Below are positions 9,548-16,376 of a stretch of DNA of 64,000 bases, one piece after another. Within the stretch, counting starts at the first letter, position 1, and every line of letters begins with the position of its first letter. Made by a program: the position numbers and the translations under genes. Below the pieces are notes generated by a model. The model searched no databases. It was not told where the DNA came from and was given only the letters and a program-made list of their open reading frames with translations. Where the stretch lies: contig CP126122.1 of NCBI GenBank assembly GCA_030123565.1, positions 2,556,800-2,620,799 of the forward strand, in the 5' to 3' direction. This stretch comes from Nitrospira sp. (lineage in GTDB: Bacteria > Nitrospirota > Nitrospiria > Nitrospirales > Nitrospiraceae).

Positions 9548-10988
9548 CGGCAGGTTGTGTCGAAGGCACGATGCCGCTTCACAGCTGCGCCTGTTTCGGC
9601 GCCTTGCGAACGGCCTCGCGACGGCCGCCGTGATCGGGACGACCACCTTCCTATGGCCGGCGGACTCGCCGAGCGAAGAGGCGCAGCCTCCGATCAAGCA
9701 ATCACACGAGGTTCCCGACACGAAGGGAGCGTTCCTCGGCTATCGCACCGCCATTCAGATCGGTCTCGAACAGCATCCCCAGTTGCAGCGGTCCGAACAG
9801 CGCGCCAAGGGCGCCGAGGCTCTCGCCGAGCAGGCCCGCTCGCGCTATTATCCGGAACTGAACGCCTATGCCATTCAGACCGGAGGAACGATCCGACCGT
9901 TGAGTGCCTTCAACATTGCCGGGGCGCAGAACAAACCGACCTCCTATATCGAAAGCGCCGGGTTTCGGGCGGATCAGCTTCTCTATGACTTCGGCCAGAC
10001 GGCGCACAAAATTCTTGCGGAGGAGGCCGGGCGGGAGGCGGCGGAACAGGACATCCTCACGCACAAGGCCTTGGTCATTCTGCGGGTGCAACAGGCCTAC
10101 ATCCACTGCCTGCGGCAAAAACGGCTAGTCGACATCGCGGAGGAAACCGTTCGGGAACGGGGCCTGTTGCGCGATCAGATCGCGATCCTGTATCGGCGCG
10201 AGCTGAAGTCCAAACTGGACCTCGATTTGATTTCCATCGAGCTGCGCAATGCCGAAGTTCAGCTCCTCCAGGCCAGGAACGAACGGCGCGCGGCCTTTGC
10301 CGCGCTCAACAACGCGATGGGGGTGCAGGGGCCCGAAGAATACACGCTGGAGGACGTTGCCCTGTCGGACTCCTCGGCAGACGGCCTGGAGACGCTCATC
10401 ACCCAAGCCTTGGAAGAACGCCCGGAAGTGCGCGGGGCCACCGACCGGATCCGCCAGGCAGCCGAACAATTCAGTTCAGCCGAAGCCATGAACCGGCCGA
10501 CCGTTTCCAGCCAGGGCATATACGGCGTCATCCACTTCAGCGATGCCCCGCTGAATCAATATGCCGGGTCGCATGTCGGCCAAACCAACCTCTGGTGGGG
10601 TGTCGGAGCGACCCTATCGGTCCCGATCTTCACCGGATTCCTGATCGAGAATCGCGTGGCCGAGGCCCGCGCGCAGCGGTACAAGCGCGAGCACACGAAA
10701 CTGGACCTGACGAATAAAATCACGCTCGAGGTGACCGACGCCTATCTGTCGCTGCAATCCGCGCGGCAACAGATCCGGGTGGAAGAGCAGGAAGTGGCCT
10801 CCGCCCGCAGCGCCCTCACCTTGGCGAAGGAACGGTACCGCCTTGGCTTGGCGTCGATCGTCGATATCACCACCGCCGCCACCGCCCTGCTCATGGCTGA
10901 AGTGCGCCTGTCGGAAGCCCACTATGCGGTCCAGACCGGCATCGTGGCCGTCGGGTATGCGCGCGGCAGAACGTACCAGGAATTCTGA
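9516..10988 (+). CDS. TolC-family outer-membrane efflux protein, paralogue 3 of 3
   Basis: 490 codons with a long, Arg-rich N-terminus before the hydrophobic signal (LATAAVIGTTTFLWPA); the internal ATG at 9534 is a possible alternative start. It carries the same signature helices as its neighbours (LKSKLDLDLISIELRNAEVQ, NNAMGVQGP, LTLAKERYRLGLASIVDI). It is the last gene of the RND operon; 234 nt further on lies the sigma54-type promoter of the next unit. No obvious terminator hairpin was found between. Confidence 0.92.
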   Translation: MQRGRPMAAIDGRLCRRHDAASQLRLFRRLANGLATAAVIGTTTFLWPADSPSEEAQPPIKQSHEVPDTKGAFLGYRTAIQIGLEQHPQLQRSEQRAKGAEALAEQARSRYYPELNAYAIQTGGTIRPLSAFNIAGAQNKPTSYIESAGFRADQLLYDFGQTAHKILAEEAGREAAEQDILTHKALVILRVQQAYIHCLRQKRLVDIAEETVRERGLLRDQIAILYRRELKSKLDLDLISIELRNAEVQLLQARNERRAAFAALNNAMGVQGPEEYTLEDVALSDSSADGLETLITQALEERPEVRGATDRIRQAAEQFSSAEAMNRPTVSSQGIYGVIHFSDAPLNQYAGSHVGQTNLWWGVGATLSVPIFTGFLIENRVAEARAQRYKREHTKLDLTNKITLEVTDAYLSLQSARQQIRVEEQEVASARSALTLAKERYRLGLASIVDITTAATALLMAEVRLSEAHYAVQTGIVAVGYARGRTYQEF

Positions 10989-11113
10989 CGTTCCGATCGC
11001 TCACCGTGCAGCTATCCATTCGCCAATCTCGTCTTCTCGTCATGAAGCGCGCTTCGGTCGGACTCCGTCGAGAGATCGGTGTTCAAGGGAGCGGAACATC
11101 GGACTGACGATGC

Positions 11114-11148
11114 GTCACAGTGCGTTCTCGCTACGTGCGCTCTGTGCA
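11114..11148. promoter_or_regulatory. Two candidate enhancer sites before the exported-protein gene
   Basis: Minus-strand CGCACTGTGAC (11114-11124) and plus-strand CGCTCTGTGCA (11138-11148) each match CGCACTGTGCG at 9 of 11 positions. They are centred about 128 and 104 nt upstream of the start predicted from the sigma54-type promoter at 11222. Confidence 0.4.
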
Positions 11149-11187
11149 TGAACGCTCCATTCGCGAACCTCCTCATATTGAACTGTC

Positions 11188-11204
11188 ATGAAGTTGTTCT
11201 TCAT
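11188..11204. promoter_or_regulatory. Dyad ATGAAG-TTGTT-CTTCAT next to sigma54-type promoter
   Basis: Perfect 6-bp inverted repeat ending 18 bp before the -24 element. It is closer than usual for an enhancer, so it may be a separate operator. Confidence 0.3.
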
Positions 11205-11221
11205 TTCACGCGAGACACGGT

Positions 11222-11237
11222 TGGCACGTGATTTGCG
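11222..11237 (+). promoter_or_regulatory. sigma54-type promoter, near-perfect consensus
   Basis: Reads TGGCACGTGATTTGCG and matches TGGCACG-N4-TTGC exactly, with 10 bases between GG and GC. Predicted start is near 11247, giving an unusually long leader of about 230 nt before the ATG at 11477. Confidence 0.8.
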
Positions 11238-11476
11238 CTCTCTTAAGCACAGAGATCATTTTTGATCGGCCATCTACGAACTCCGCGGCTACCAAGGGGG
11301 ACGCAGACGTGATGCTGCACCCAGCCGTTTCACCCGTTGTTTCTTCACTCCGCTGCGGTCATCGAAGATGCGTGGCGTTCCCGGAGGTCGTTCGCCCTCC
11401 TCCGCAATCCCGTCGTCGTGACAGCCGTCGTCATCACATTTCTTGTGATTCCCCAGAGAAGAGAAAGGAGCCGATC

Positions 11477-11941
11477 ATGACCTCGCGTCGCTTGTACAGA
11501 CGGTTACTCTCCGCCTTGCTGGTTGCTTCCTGCCTGTGGATGGTGCCTACCTTGGCAGGAGCGTGGGTGGCGCCTCCATGGATCGACAAAATCGCCTTGG
11601 TCGTGATGGAACAAAAAAACTTATCCAAGAGCGGGAACTTTGACCCCTACTTCAAGCAATTGGAAACGGTGAGCGAAGCGGCCGTCAAGGGGGAGTACAA
11701 CGGAAAGCGAAAGGGAATGAACCGTTTCCTGGAAATGCTGGAAACGAAGGAAGGCGGGATCAGCACCGACGCTGCGCATAAAATTTTTGCCGCCGTCGTC
11801 AAATCGGTCCCCTACGCCGTCCTCCTCCCGCTCAAGAGCGAAGACAAGCTGGATCAGGAGGAAAAGGCGTTGATAGACCGCATGAAGCGATTTGCGGCCT
11901 CCATCAAAAATCAGGATGAGCGGGCGGCCCTCGGGTTCTGA
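11477..11941 (+). CDS. small exported protein of unknown function
   Basis: 154 residues. A clear Sec signal peptide (RRLLSALLVASCLWMVPTLAGA, described in parts: Arg-rich start, 15-residue hydrophobic core, AGA cleavage motif) is followed by a helical, Lys/Glu-rich mature domain of about 125 residues. There is no cysteine in the mature part and no family I recognise. The start is well supported by AAAGGAG seven bases before the ATG. It stands alone behind a near-consensus sigma54-type promoter, so its expression is probably switched by one of the sigma54 activators. A periplasmic stress or metabolite-response role is only a guess. Confidence 0.82.
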   Translation: MTSRRLYRRLLSALLVASCLWMVPTLAGAWVAPPWIDKIALVVMEQKNLSKSGNFDPYFKQLETVSEAAVKGEYNGKRKGMNRFLEMLETKEGGISTDAAHKIFAAVVKSVPYAVLLPLKSEDKLDQEEKALIDRMKRFAASIKNQDERAALGF

Positions 11942-12095
11942 GACCGAGTGCGGTGCGATCGTCCTACAGGCCGGCTCTGTGCCGCCGGTCCAATGAACAG
12001 AGAACCTGACGTGCTCATCGGCAGAGGGTGAGCAGGCAGTTCCACCGGCGGCCACATGGGTGAATCATCGAGACTTCCCGTCGAAAGGACACGCC

Positions 12096-12521
12096 ATGAG
12101 CAACGTGGGTATTCCAGCTGAAGGCTTCAAGACGGTCGGACAGATTGTGGGAACGAACGTCGTGCGATTTCGTTCCGACCAAAATGCGTTGGCGATCACG
12201 ATCGAACTGCTCTCCGCCCATCTTTCCGGCGCCCCGGTGCTCGATCAACACGGCACCTATGTGGGATTCATCAGCGAGTTCGATATTCTCAAGGCCCTCG
12301 ATGCCGAAAAGGACCTGAACGATCTCACGGCCGACGCCCTCATGGTCAAGGATCCCATCGCCGTTCAGCGGTCCACCACCATCAGGGAAGCGATCAAGAT
12401 CATGACGAGCATGCATTTGCTGAATCTCCCGGTGGTGGACAACGGCAAGGTGGCCTATTCAGTCACACGGCACGATCTCCTCCGGGCCTCGATCGGTCTC
12501 GCCGTGGGCATCGAAGCCTGA
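12096..12521 (+). CDS. CBS-domain-pair protein
   Basis: 141 residues consisting of two CBS repeats. The first runs around VVRFRSDQNALAITIELLSA to GFISEFDILKAL. The second is VKDPIAVQRSTTIREAIKIM to VAYSVTRHDLLRAS. Stand-alone CBS pairs usually bind adenine nucleotides and act as energy or ligand sensors for partner proteins. The ATG at 12096 follows AAAGGACACGCC; the frame is open further upstream, but that part is not convincing. It lies 54 nt before a LexA-like regulator on the same strand and may share its transcript. Confidence 0.88.
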   Translation: MSNVGIPAEGFKTVGQIVGTNVVRFRSDQNALAITIELLSAHLSGAPVLDQHGTYVGFISEFDILKALDAEKDLNDLTADALMVKDPIAVQRSTTIREAIKIMTSMHLLNLPVVDNGKVAYSVTRHDLLRASIGLAVGIEA

Positions 12522-12575
12522 CCGCCCGGGCCGGCACGGATGTGTCGTTCCGTTCACACATTTGAGGAGGAGCCT

Positions 12576-13220
12576 GTGGACCTGAAGGGTCTCATTCATC
12601 GAGAGCTGGGCGAGGGGTTGACCGAAAAGGAACTGGCGTCGGCGGTGGGAGTTCCGATGCGGACGCTCACGAAGATTCTTGCCGACAAGGCTCCGGCGGA
12701 CCCTGCCGTCTGGGAGCAATTCGCGAAATATTTTCGTATGGACGCAGACTTCCTGCGATCCGGTGGTTTGACCCGTTCGGGAGCCTTGTTCGAATTGTCC
12801 GGGGGCGATCCCGCCGCATCTGCCGGCCGCATGCGAAAGGTTCCCGTGTTGAGCTGGAGTCAAATCGACAGGATGGTGACCAGCAAGGACATGCCGCCCA
12901 TGATTCGCGCGGAGGCGATGCTGGAAACGGATGTGGCGGGGCCACGGACCTTTGCGTTGCATGTAAGGGACGACTCGATGCAGCCGTTGTTCACCGAGGG
13001 CGAGATCATCTTTGTGAATCCGGATCTCGAGTGCAAGCCGGGAGACTACGTCATCGCCGATAGTCGGGACGGAGGCGAAGACTCCATCCTCCTTCGGCAA
13101 ATCAAGCGCATCGGCAGCCAACGCATGCTCCATCCGTTGAATCGGAAGTACGAAGACCTTCCGGTGGCGAAGCAGGATCAGGTCCTGGGTAAAGTCGTCC
13201 GGTTGAGAAAAAATCTCTGA
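12576..13220 (+). CDS. LexA/CI-like transcriptional regulator (HTH + S24 peptidase fold)
   Basis: 214 residues. The N-terminal helix-turn-helix is around EKELASAVGVPMRTLTKILA. The C-terminal S24 fold carries the nucleophile Ser in HVRDDSMQPLF. In LexA the catalytic Lys lies in a VKRL-type segment; the corresponding segment here reads ILLRQIKRI, with Arg at that position by my alignment, and no Ala-Gly cleavage site is evident. It may therefore be a non-cleaving repressor of the phage-CI type. A GTG start at 12576 is chosen because GAGGAGGA precedes it; the frame's earlier ATG at 12540 has no ribosome site. Confidence 0.85.
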   Translation: MDLKGLIHRELGEGLTEKELASAVGVPMRTLTKILADKAPADPAVWEQFAKYFRMDADFLRSGGLTRSGALFELSGGDPAASAGRMRKVPVLSWSQIDRMVTSKDMPPMIRAEAMLETDVAGPRTFALHVRDDSMQPLFTEGEIIFVNPDLECKPGDYVIADSRDGGEDSILLRQIKRIGSQRMLHPLNRKYEDLPVAKQDQVLGKVVRLRKNL

Positions 13221-13266
13221 CTGCGTAGCCTGTGAGTTCGGCCGAGGGAAAGAGAACCGGAGCGGC

Positions 13267-13638
13267 ATGACGTCACGATCGACCATGGTGCGGATCAAAC
13301 GGGTCTACGTCGAACCGAGCCCTGGTGATGGGGTTCGCATTTTGGTCGATCGGGTGTGGCCGAGGGGTGTGAGCAAGGAGCAGGCACGCCTTGACGCCTG
13401 GCGAAAGGAGCTGGCGCCGAGTACGGAGCTCCGAAAATGGTTCGGCCATGATCCCAAAAAATGGGATGACTTTCGCACGCGATATCGTATGGAGTTGAGA
13501 CGGCCGGAACAGAACCAGGCGATCCAGGAACTTGCCCGGCTCGCCCGATCCAAAACCGTCACGCTCCTATACGGAGCGGCGGACACCGAACATAACCAGG
13601 CGGTGGTACTGAAGGAATTGATTGAGCAGATGAGGTGA
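13267..13638 (+). CDS. DUF488 family protein
   Basis: 123 residues. Recognised by the family pattern: an RVWPRGVSKEQARLDAWRKE segment followed by LRKWFGHDPKKWDDF and a C-terminal VTLLYGAADTEHNQAVVL motif. The molecular function of this widespread small cytoplasmic family is not established. The ATG at 13267 has GGAGCGGC upstream; an internal ATG at 13285 is also possible. It follows the LexA-like gene by 46 nt and may be co-transcribed. Confidence 0.88.
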   Translation: MTSRSTMVRIKRVYVEPSPGDGVRILVDRVWPRGVSKEQARLDAWRKELAPSTELRKWFGHDPKKWDDFRTRYRMELRRPEQNQAIQELARLARSKTVTLLYGAADTEHNQAVVLKELIEQMR

Positions 13639-13780
13639 GGGGCGGGTTCACACGTCAGGCTGCGTCACAACCTGAACGGAAACCGATGTTGTTTTGCCGA
13701 TGCAGGGCGACGGTCCGAACCAACCTTCACCAGAAACAGACCCCACGACTCGAAGTCAGAGGCGATCGTCCCAACGGGAC

Positions 13781-13882
13781 TTAGGCGCCCAGTCCCCACG
13801 TGCTCCAGATGGCAATGGCGGCCACTGCCAACATGACCCAGGCTAACTCCCGATCCCCGACTTTCTTCAACATCTCCACCAT
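13781..13882 (-). CDS. 33-residue single-span membrane protein
   Basis: Encodes a short basic/acidic N-terminus (MVEMLKKVGDREL) followed by one hydrophobic segment of about 16-18 residues (AWVMLAVAAIAIWSTWG). Support comes from a strong ribosome site (AAAGGAG, 8 nt before the ATG) and from a sigma54-type promoter ending about 55 nt upstream of the start, with an enhancer-like dyad further up. A longer in-frame reading to 13975 would run through the promoter and is rejected. No family recognised; size and topology resemble small regulatory membrane peptides. Confidence 0.65.
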   Translation of the reverse strand: MVEMLKKVGDRELAWVMLAVAAIAIWSTWGLGA

Positions 13883-13936
13883 GAGCCGACTCCTTTCTTG
13901 TTTTGCGTGCTCAAGGCCCGTGATGACAATCAATGT

Positions 13937-13952
13937 AGCAAGGCACATGCCA
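13937..13952 (-). promoter_or_regulatory. sigma54-type promoter of the 33-residue membrane protein
   Basis: On the minus strand it reads TGGCATGTGCCTTGCT: TGGCA and TTGCT intact, G at position 7, and 10 bases between GG and GC. Predicted start is near 13927, about 45 nt before the ATG. Confidence 0.68.
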
Positions 13953-14004
13953 CTACGAGCAAAGCGGAAATTCAATATATTTGAGCCCCTGAGGCTTTAA
14001 ATCG

Positions 14005-14039
14005 AGCGAATTCGCACCTATTGCACTGTGCGAATCGCT
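14005..14039. promoter_or_regulatory. Long dyad containing a GCACTGTGC enhancer-like core
   Basis: AGCGAATTCGCAC and GTGCGAATCGCT form inverted arms (one-base bulge) around an 10-nt centre. Inside, 14022-14032 reads TGCACTGTGCG, 10 of 11 matches to the perfect palindrome at 1938. Its centre is about 100 nt upstream of the predicted start at 13927. Confidence 0.48.
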
Positions 14040-14113
14040 GCAAGATCGGCCTTCAGCGAAAAAGACAAACCAACCGGCTCAGATTGGGAGAGAGACAGGA
14101 TTCCAGGACTGCT

Positions 14114-14770
14114 TCAATGGAGGAAATGAGCACCCTGCTTGAAAGACGTGTTTTTCGGGAGGCTCAATGCCCTGGTGAGAGAGACACAGACAAGAACCCC
14201 AAGGACTTCTAAAAGGAGGAGCTGCCATTTGACCCGCTGCATCCACGATTCGTAGGTCATGGATTCGACCGGCAATTCACGCTCGACTCGAATTTCGAAA
14301 TCTCCGATGGCCTTTTCGATGGTCATGAACAGCGCGCGGCCGTTCCCGTTTCGCACATACAACCGAACTTGCTCCTGCTGGTCCGTCCCGACAAGCGCCG
14401 CCAACTGCTTTTTACTGTCGATGAACTCCTTGAAGCGGGCGGAAAGCACCTGCACCCCGGCCTGCAGGCCCGGTGTGTCGGCGGTCAGGTCGCCCAACCG
14501 CGCAATGCCGGTTGCCAGCCGGACTTCGGCTGAATGGATCGGTTCGAGAAAGGATTGCTGTTCGGCCAGCAGGTACCCGCGAAAACTCGTCTCCACGTCC
14601 ATGACCAGGCGCTGCAACCGCAACAGCTCCTCGAGAATTTTCGAGCGATGGAGCTGCCGCTCATGTTGAACCCGCCATTGTTCGAAGAGGAAGGCATGGC
14701 CGAAGAAGGAGACGGCCAGGGCGGCCGTGACGACGAGGAAGAGTCCGATGAACCGACCGCGTATACCCAT
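14114..14770 (-). CDS. CHASE3-domain membrane sensor without transmitter domain
   Basis: 218 residues from the preferred ATG at 14770. TM1 (FIGLFLVVTAALAVSFFGHA) is followed by a periplasmic helical CHASE3 domain with the signature VMDVETSFRGYLLAEQQSFL. TM2 (WQLLLLEVLGVLVCVSL) is followed by only about 20 cytoplasmic residues. CHASE3 normally precedes HAMP, kinase or cyclase modules, none of which are present here. It resembles the sensor part of the kinase at 28038 in domain type. Either it is a stand-alone regulator or the remnant of a larger gene. The frame extends upstream to 14911 but that part is Arg-rich and unlikely to be translated. Confidence 0.78.
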   Translation of the reverse strand: MGIRGRFIGLFLVVTAALAVSFFGHAFLFEQWRVQHERQLHRSKILEELLRLQRLVMDVETSFRGYLLAEQQSFLEPIHSAEVRLATGIARLGDLTADTPGLQAGVQVLSARFKEFIDSKKQLAALVGTDQQEQVRLYVRNGNGRALFMTIEKAIGDFEIRVERELPVESMTYESWMQRVKWQLLLLEVLGVLVCVSLTRALSLPKNTSFKQGAHFLH

Positions 14771-14892
14771 CGATGCGTGCGACGCTCTCCGATCTACTCG
14801 ACGATCCGAAAGCAGCGCATCCTCGCGCCCCCACCCTTCGGAAGAACCTGATTCATTGACACGACGGTGAAGCCTTGCGAGAGGTCTACAGT

Positions 14893-14927
14893 AACGGATG
14901 GGAGGAGGCATGCTCCTCCCATCCGTT
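14893..14927. terminator. 15-bp perfect stem-loop after nxrB1
   Basis: AACGGATGGGAGGAG and its exact complement flank a 5-nt loop, 13 nt beyond the nxrB1 stop codon on the minus strand. No T-tract follows, so it may act as a processing or stabilising 3' hairpin as much as a terminator. Confidence 0.6.
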
Positions 14928-14940
14928 GGCTGCCTGATCC

Positions 14941-16230
14941 CTACAGCCAGTTCACGCGTTCGGCCGGCCGAATATAGATCGGCTCTTCGACCTGAATGCG
15001 CGCCACTTCCTTCCCCGACTTGTTGAAGCCCAGCACGGTATCATTGTACATGTCGAACCGCTTCCCGTGGATCTGAGTCTCGAACACCTTCGGGCCCGGA
15101 ATGACGTCGTACCGGAAAATGATCTGCTGGCTGGCTCTCCAGAGTTGGAGCACCGCCAACAGTTCCCGACTCGGCACGAGATACTTCTCGATCGCGTTGT
15201 CCACCCCCGGCCCGAACATCTGCCGGTTGTAGCCCCGCGGCGCGTGCCGCGGCGGAATGTAGAAGCCGTTGGGCTCCGTGCCCCACTGCGGGTACAAGGG
15301 CAACGCCACCTGCTCCACGCGGATCGCGTAGTACAGCGGGTGCCACCGGTCTTCCGCCCACAGCCCGTCTTCGCCGATCCGCACCAGGCTCTGCATGCGG
15401 ATCTTCCCCACGCAGGCCGCCATACAGCGCGTTTCCATCGGCTCGCCGCCCGTCAAGGGGTCCTTCCCCTCGATCCGCGGATAACAGGCGATGCACTTCT
15501 CCGACACCCGGGTCGTGCCCCGGTACATCGGCTTCTTGAACGGGCACTGCTCCACGCACTTCTTGTACCCCCGGCACCGGTTCTGGTCGATCAATACGAT
15601 GCCGTCTTCCGGCCGCTTGTAGATCGCCTTCCGCGGACAGGCCGCCAGGCACCCCGGATACGTGCAGTGGTTGCAGATCCGCTGCAGATAGAAGAAGTAC
15701 GTCTCATGCTCCGGCAGGCTGCTGCCGGTGAGCTTCCACGGTTCGTCCCGCGTGAAGCCCGACTTGTCGACGTTCTCGACAATGGCCCGCATCGAGGTCG
15801 CCGTGTCTTCATAGATATTCACGAACCGCCATTCCTGGTCCGTGGGGATGTACCCGATCGCCGCCTGGCCCACCTTGGCCCCCGCGTCGAAAATCGTCAT
15901 CCCTTCGAACACCCCGTACGGCGCATGGTGCTTGCGGCCCACCCGCACGTTCCACACCTGCCCGCCCGGATTCACTTGCTCGATGAGCTGGGTGATCTTC
16001 ACGTCGTAGAACTGCGGATACCCGCCGTACGGCTTCGTCTCCACGTTGTTCCACCACATGTACTCCTGCCCCTTCGAGAAGAGCCAGGTCGACTTGTCGG
16101 CCATCGAACAGGTCTGACAAGCCAAACAGCGATTGATGTTGAACACAAAGGCAAACTGCCACTTCGGATGCCGCTCCTCATACGGATACAGCATCTTCCG
16201 TCCCAGTTGCCAGTTATAGACTTCTGGCAT
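14941..16230 (-). CDS. nxrB: nitrite oxidoreductase beta subunit, copy 1
   Basis: 429 residues. Electron-transfer subunit of periplasmic nitrite oxidoreductase, carrying electrons from the molybdenum subunit to the next carrier. Four cysteine groups for [Fe-S] clusters are visible: NRCLACQTCSMADKSTW, then CNHCTYPGCLAACPRK, CRGYKKCVEQCPFKKP, and CIACYPRIEG with CMAACVG. There is no signal peptide, as expected for co-export with the Tat-bearing alpha subunit. It differs from the second copy at 47965 in three residues and about seven nucleotides by eye. The ribosome site CGGAGGTTAAGAG precedes the ATG. It lies 146 nt downstream of nxrA1. Confidence 0.97.
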   Translation of the reverse strand: MPEVYNWQLGRKMLYPYEERHPKWQFAFVFNINRCLACQTCSMADKSTWLFSKGQEYMWWNNVETKPYGGYPQFYDVKITQLIEQVNPGGQVWNVRVGRKHHAPYGVFEGMTIFDAGAKVGQAAIGYIPTDQEWRFVNIYEDTATSMRAIVENVDKSGFTRDEPWKLTGSSLPEHETYFFYLQRICNHCTYPGCLAACPRKAIYKRPEDGIVLIDQNRCRGYKKCVEQCPFKKPMYRGTTRVSEKCIACYPRIEGKDPLTGGEPMETRCMAACVGKIRMQSLVRIGEDGLWAEDRWHPLYYAIRVEQVALPLYPQWGTEPNGFYIPPRHAPRGYNRQMFGPGVDNAIEKYLVPSRELLAVLQLWRASQQIIFRYDVIPGPKVFETQIHGKRFDMYNDTVLGFNKSGKEVARIQVEEPIYIRPAERVNWL

Positions 16231-16376
16231 CTCTTAACCTCCGTTAGGCGTGAGACGCGAGGCGGGAGGCGAATGCCTTGTGAGGCGGGAGACGATAGGC
16301 GTGAAGGGAATCCCCTTACGCTTCACGCCTCACGCTTCACGATTCTTCACCCCTAACGCCTGACCCCTCACGAGTT
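16231..16376. repeat. Low-complexity GGCGTGAG/CACGCCT repeat between nxrA1 and nxrB1
   Basis: This spacer is built of variants of GGCGTGAGACG and CTTCACGCCTCACG. A hairpin of AGGCGTGAAG and CTTCACGCCT with a 14-nt loop occupies 16297-16330. Similar GTGACG/GAGACG wording appears at about 57580-57600 and 60411-60499. The nxrA2-nxrB2 spacer is unrelated, so the element was gained or lost after duplication. Confidence 0.6.

Noticed and set aside
12026-12041. CGGCAGAGGGTGAGCA as a sigma54 promoter for the CBS gene
   Set aside because: Spacing is right but the -12 element (GAGC) and -24 element are too far from consensus.
15067-16356. Long plus-strand frame antisense to nxrB1 (also 47947-49263 against nxrB2)
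   Set aside because: Mirror of the nxrB coding sequence, Arg/His/Pro-rich, no recognisable protein.
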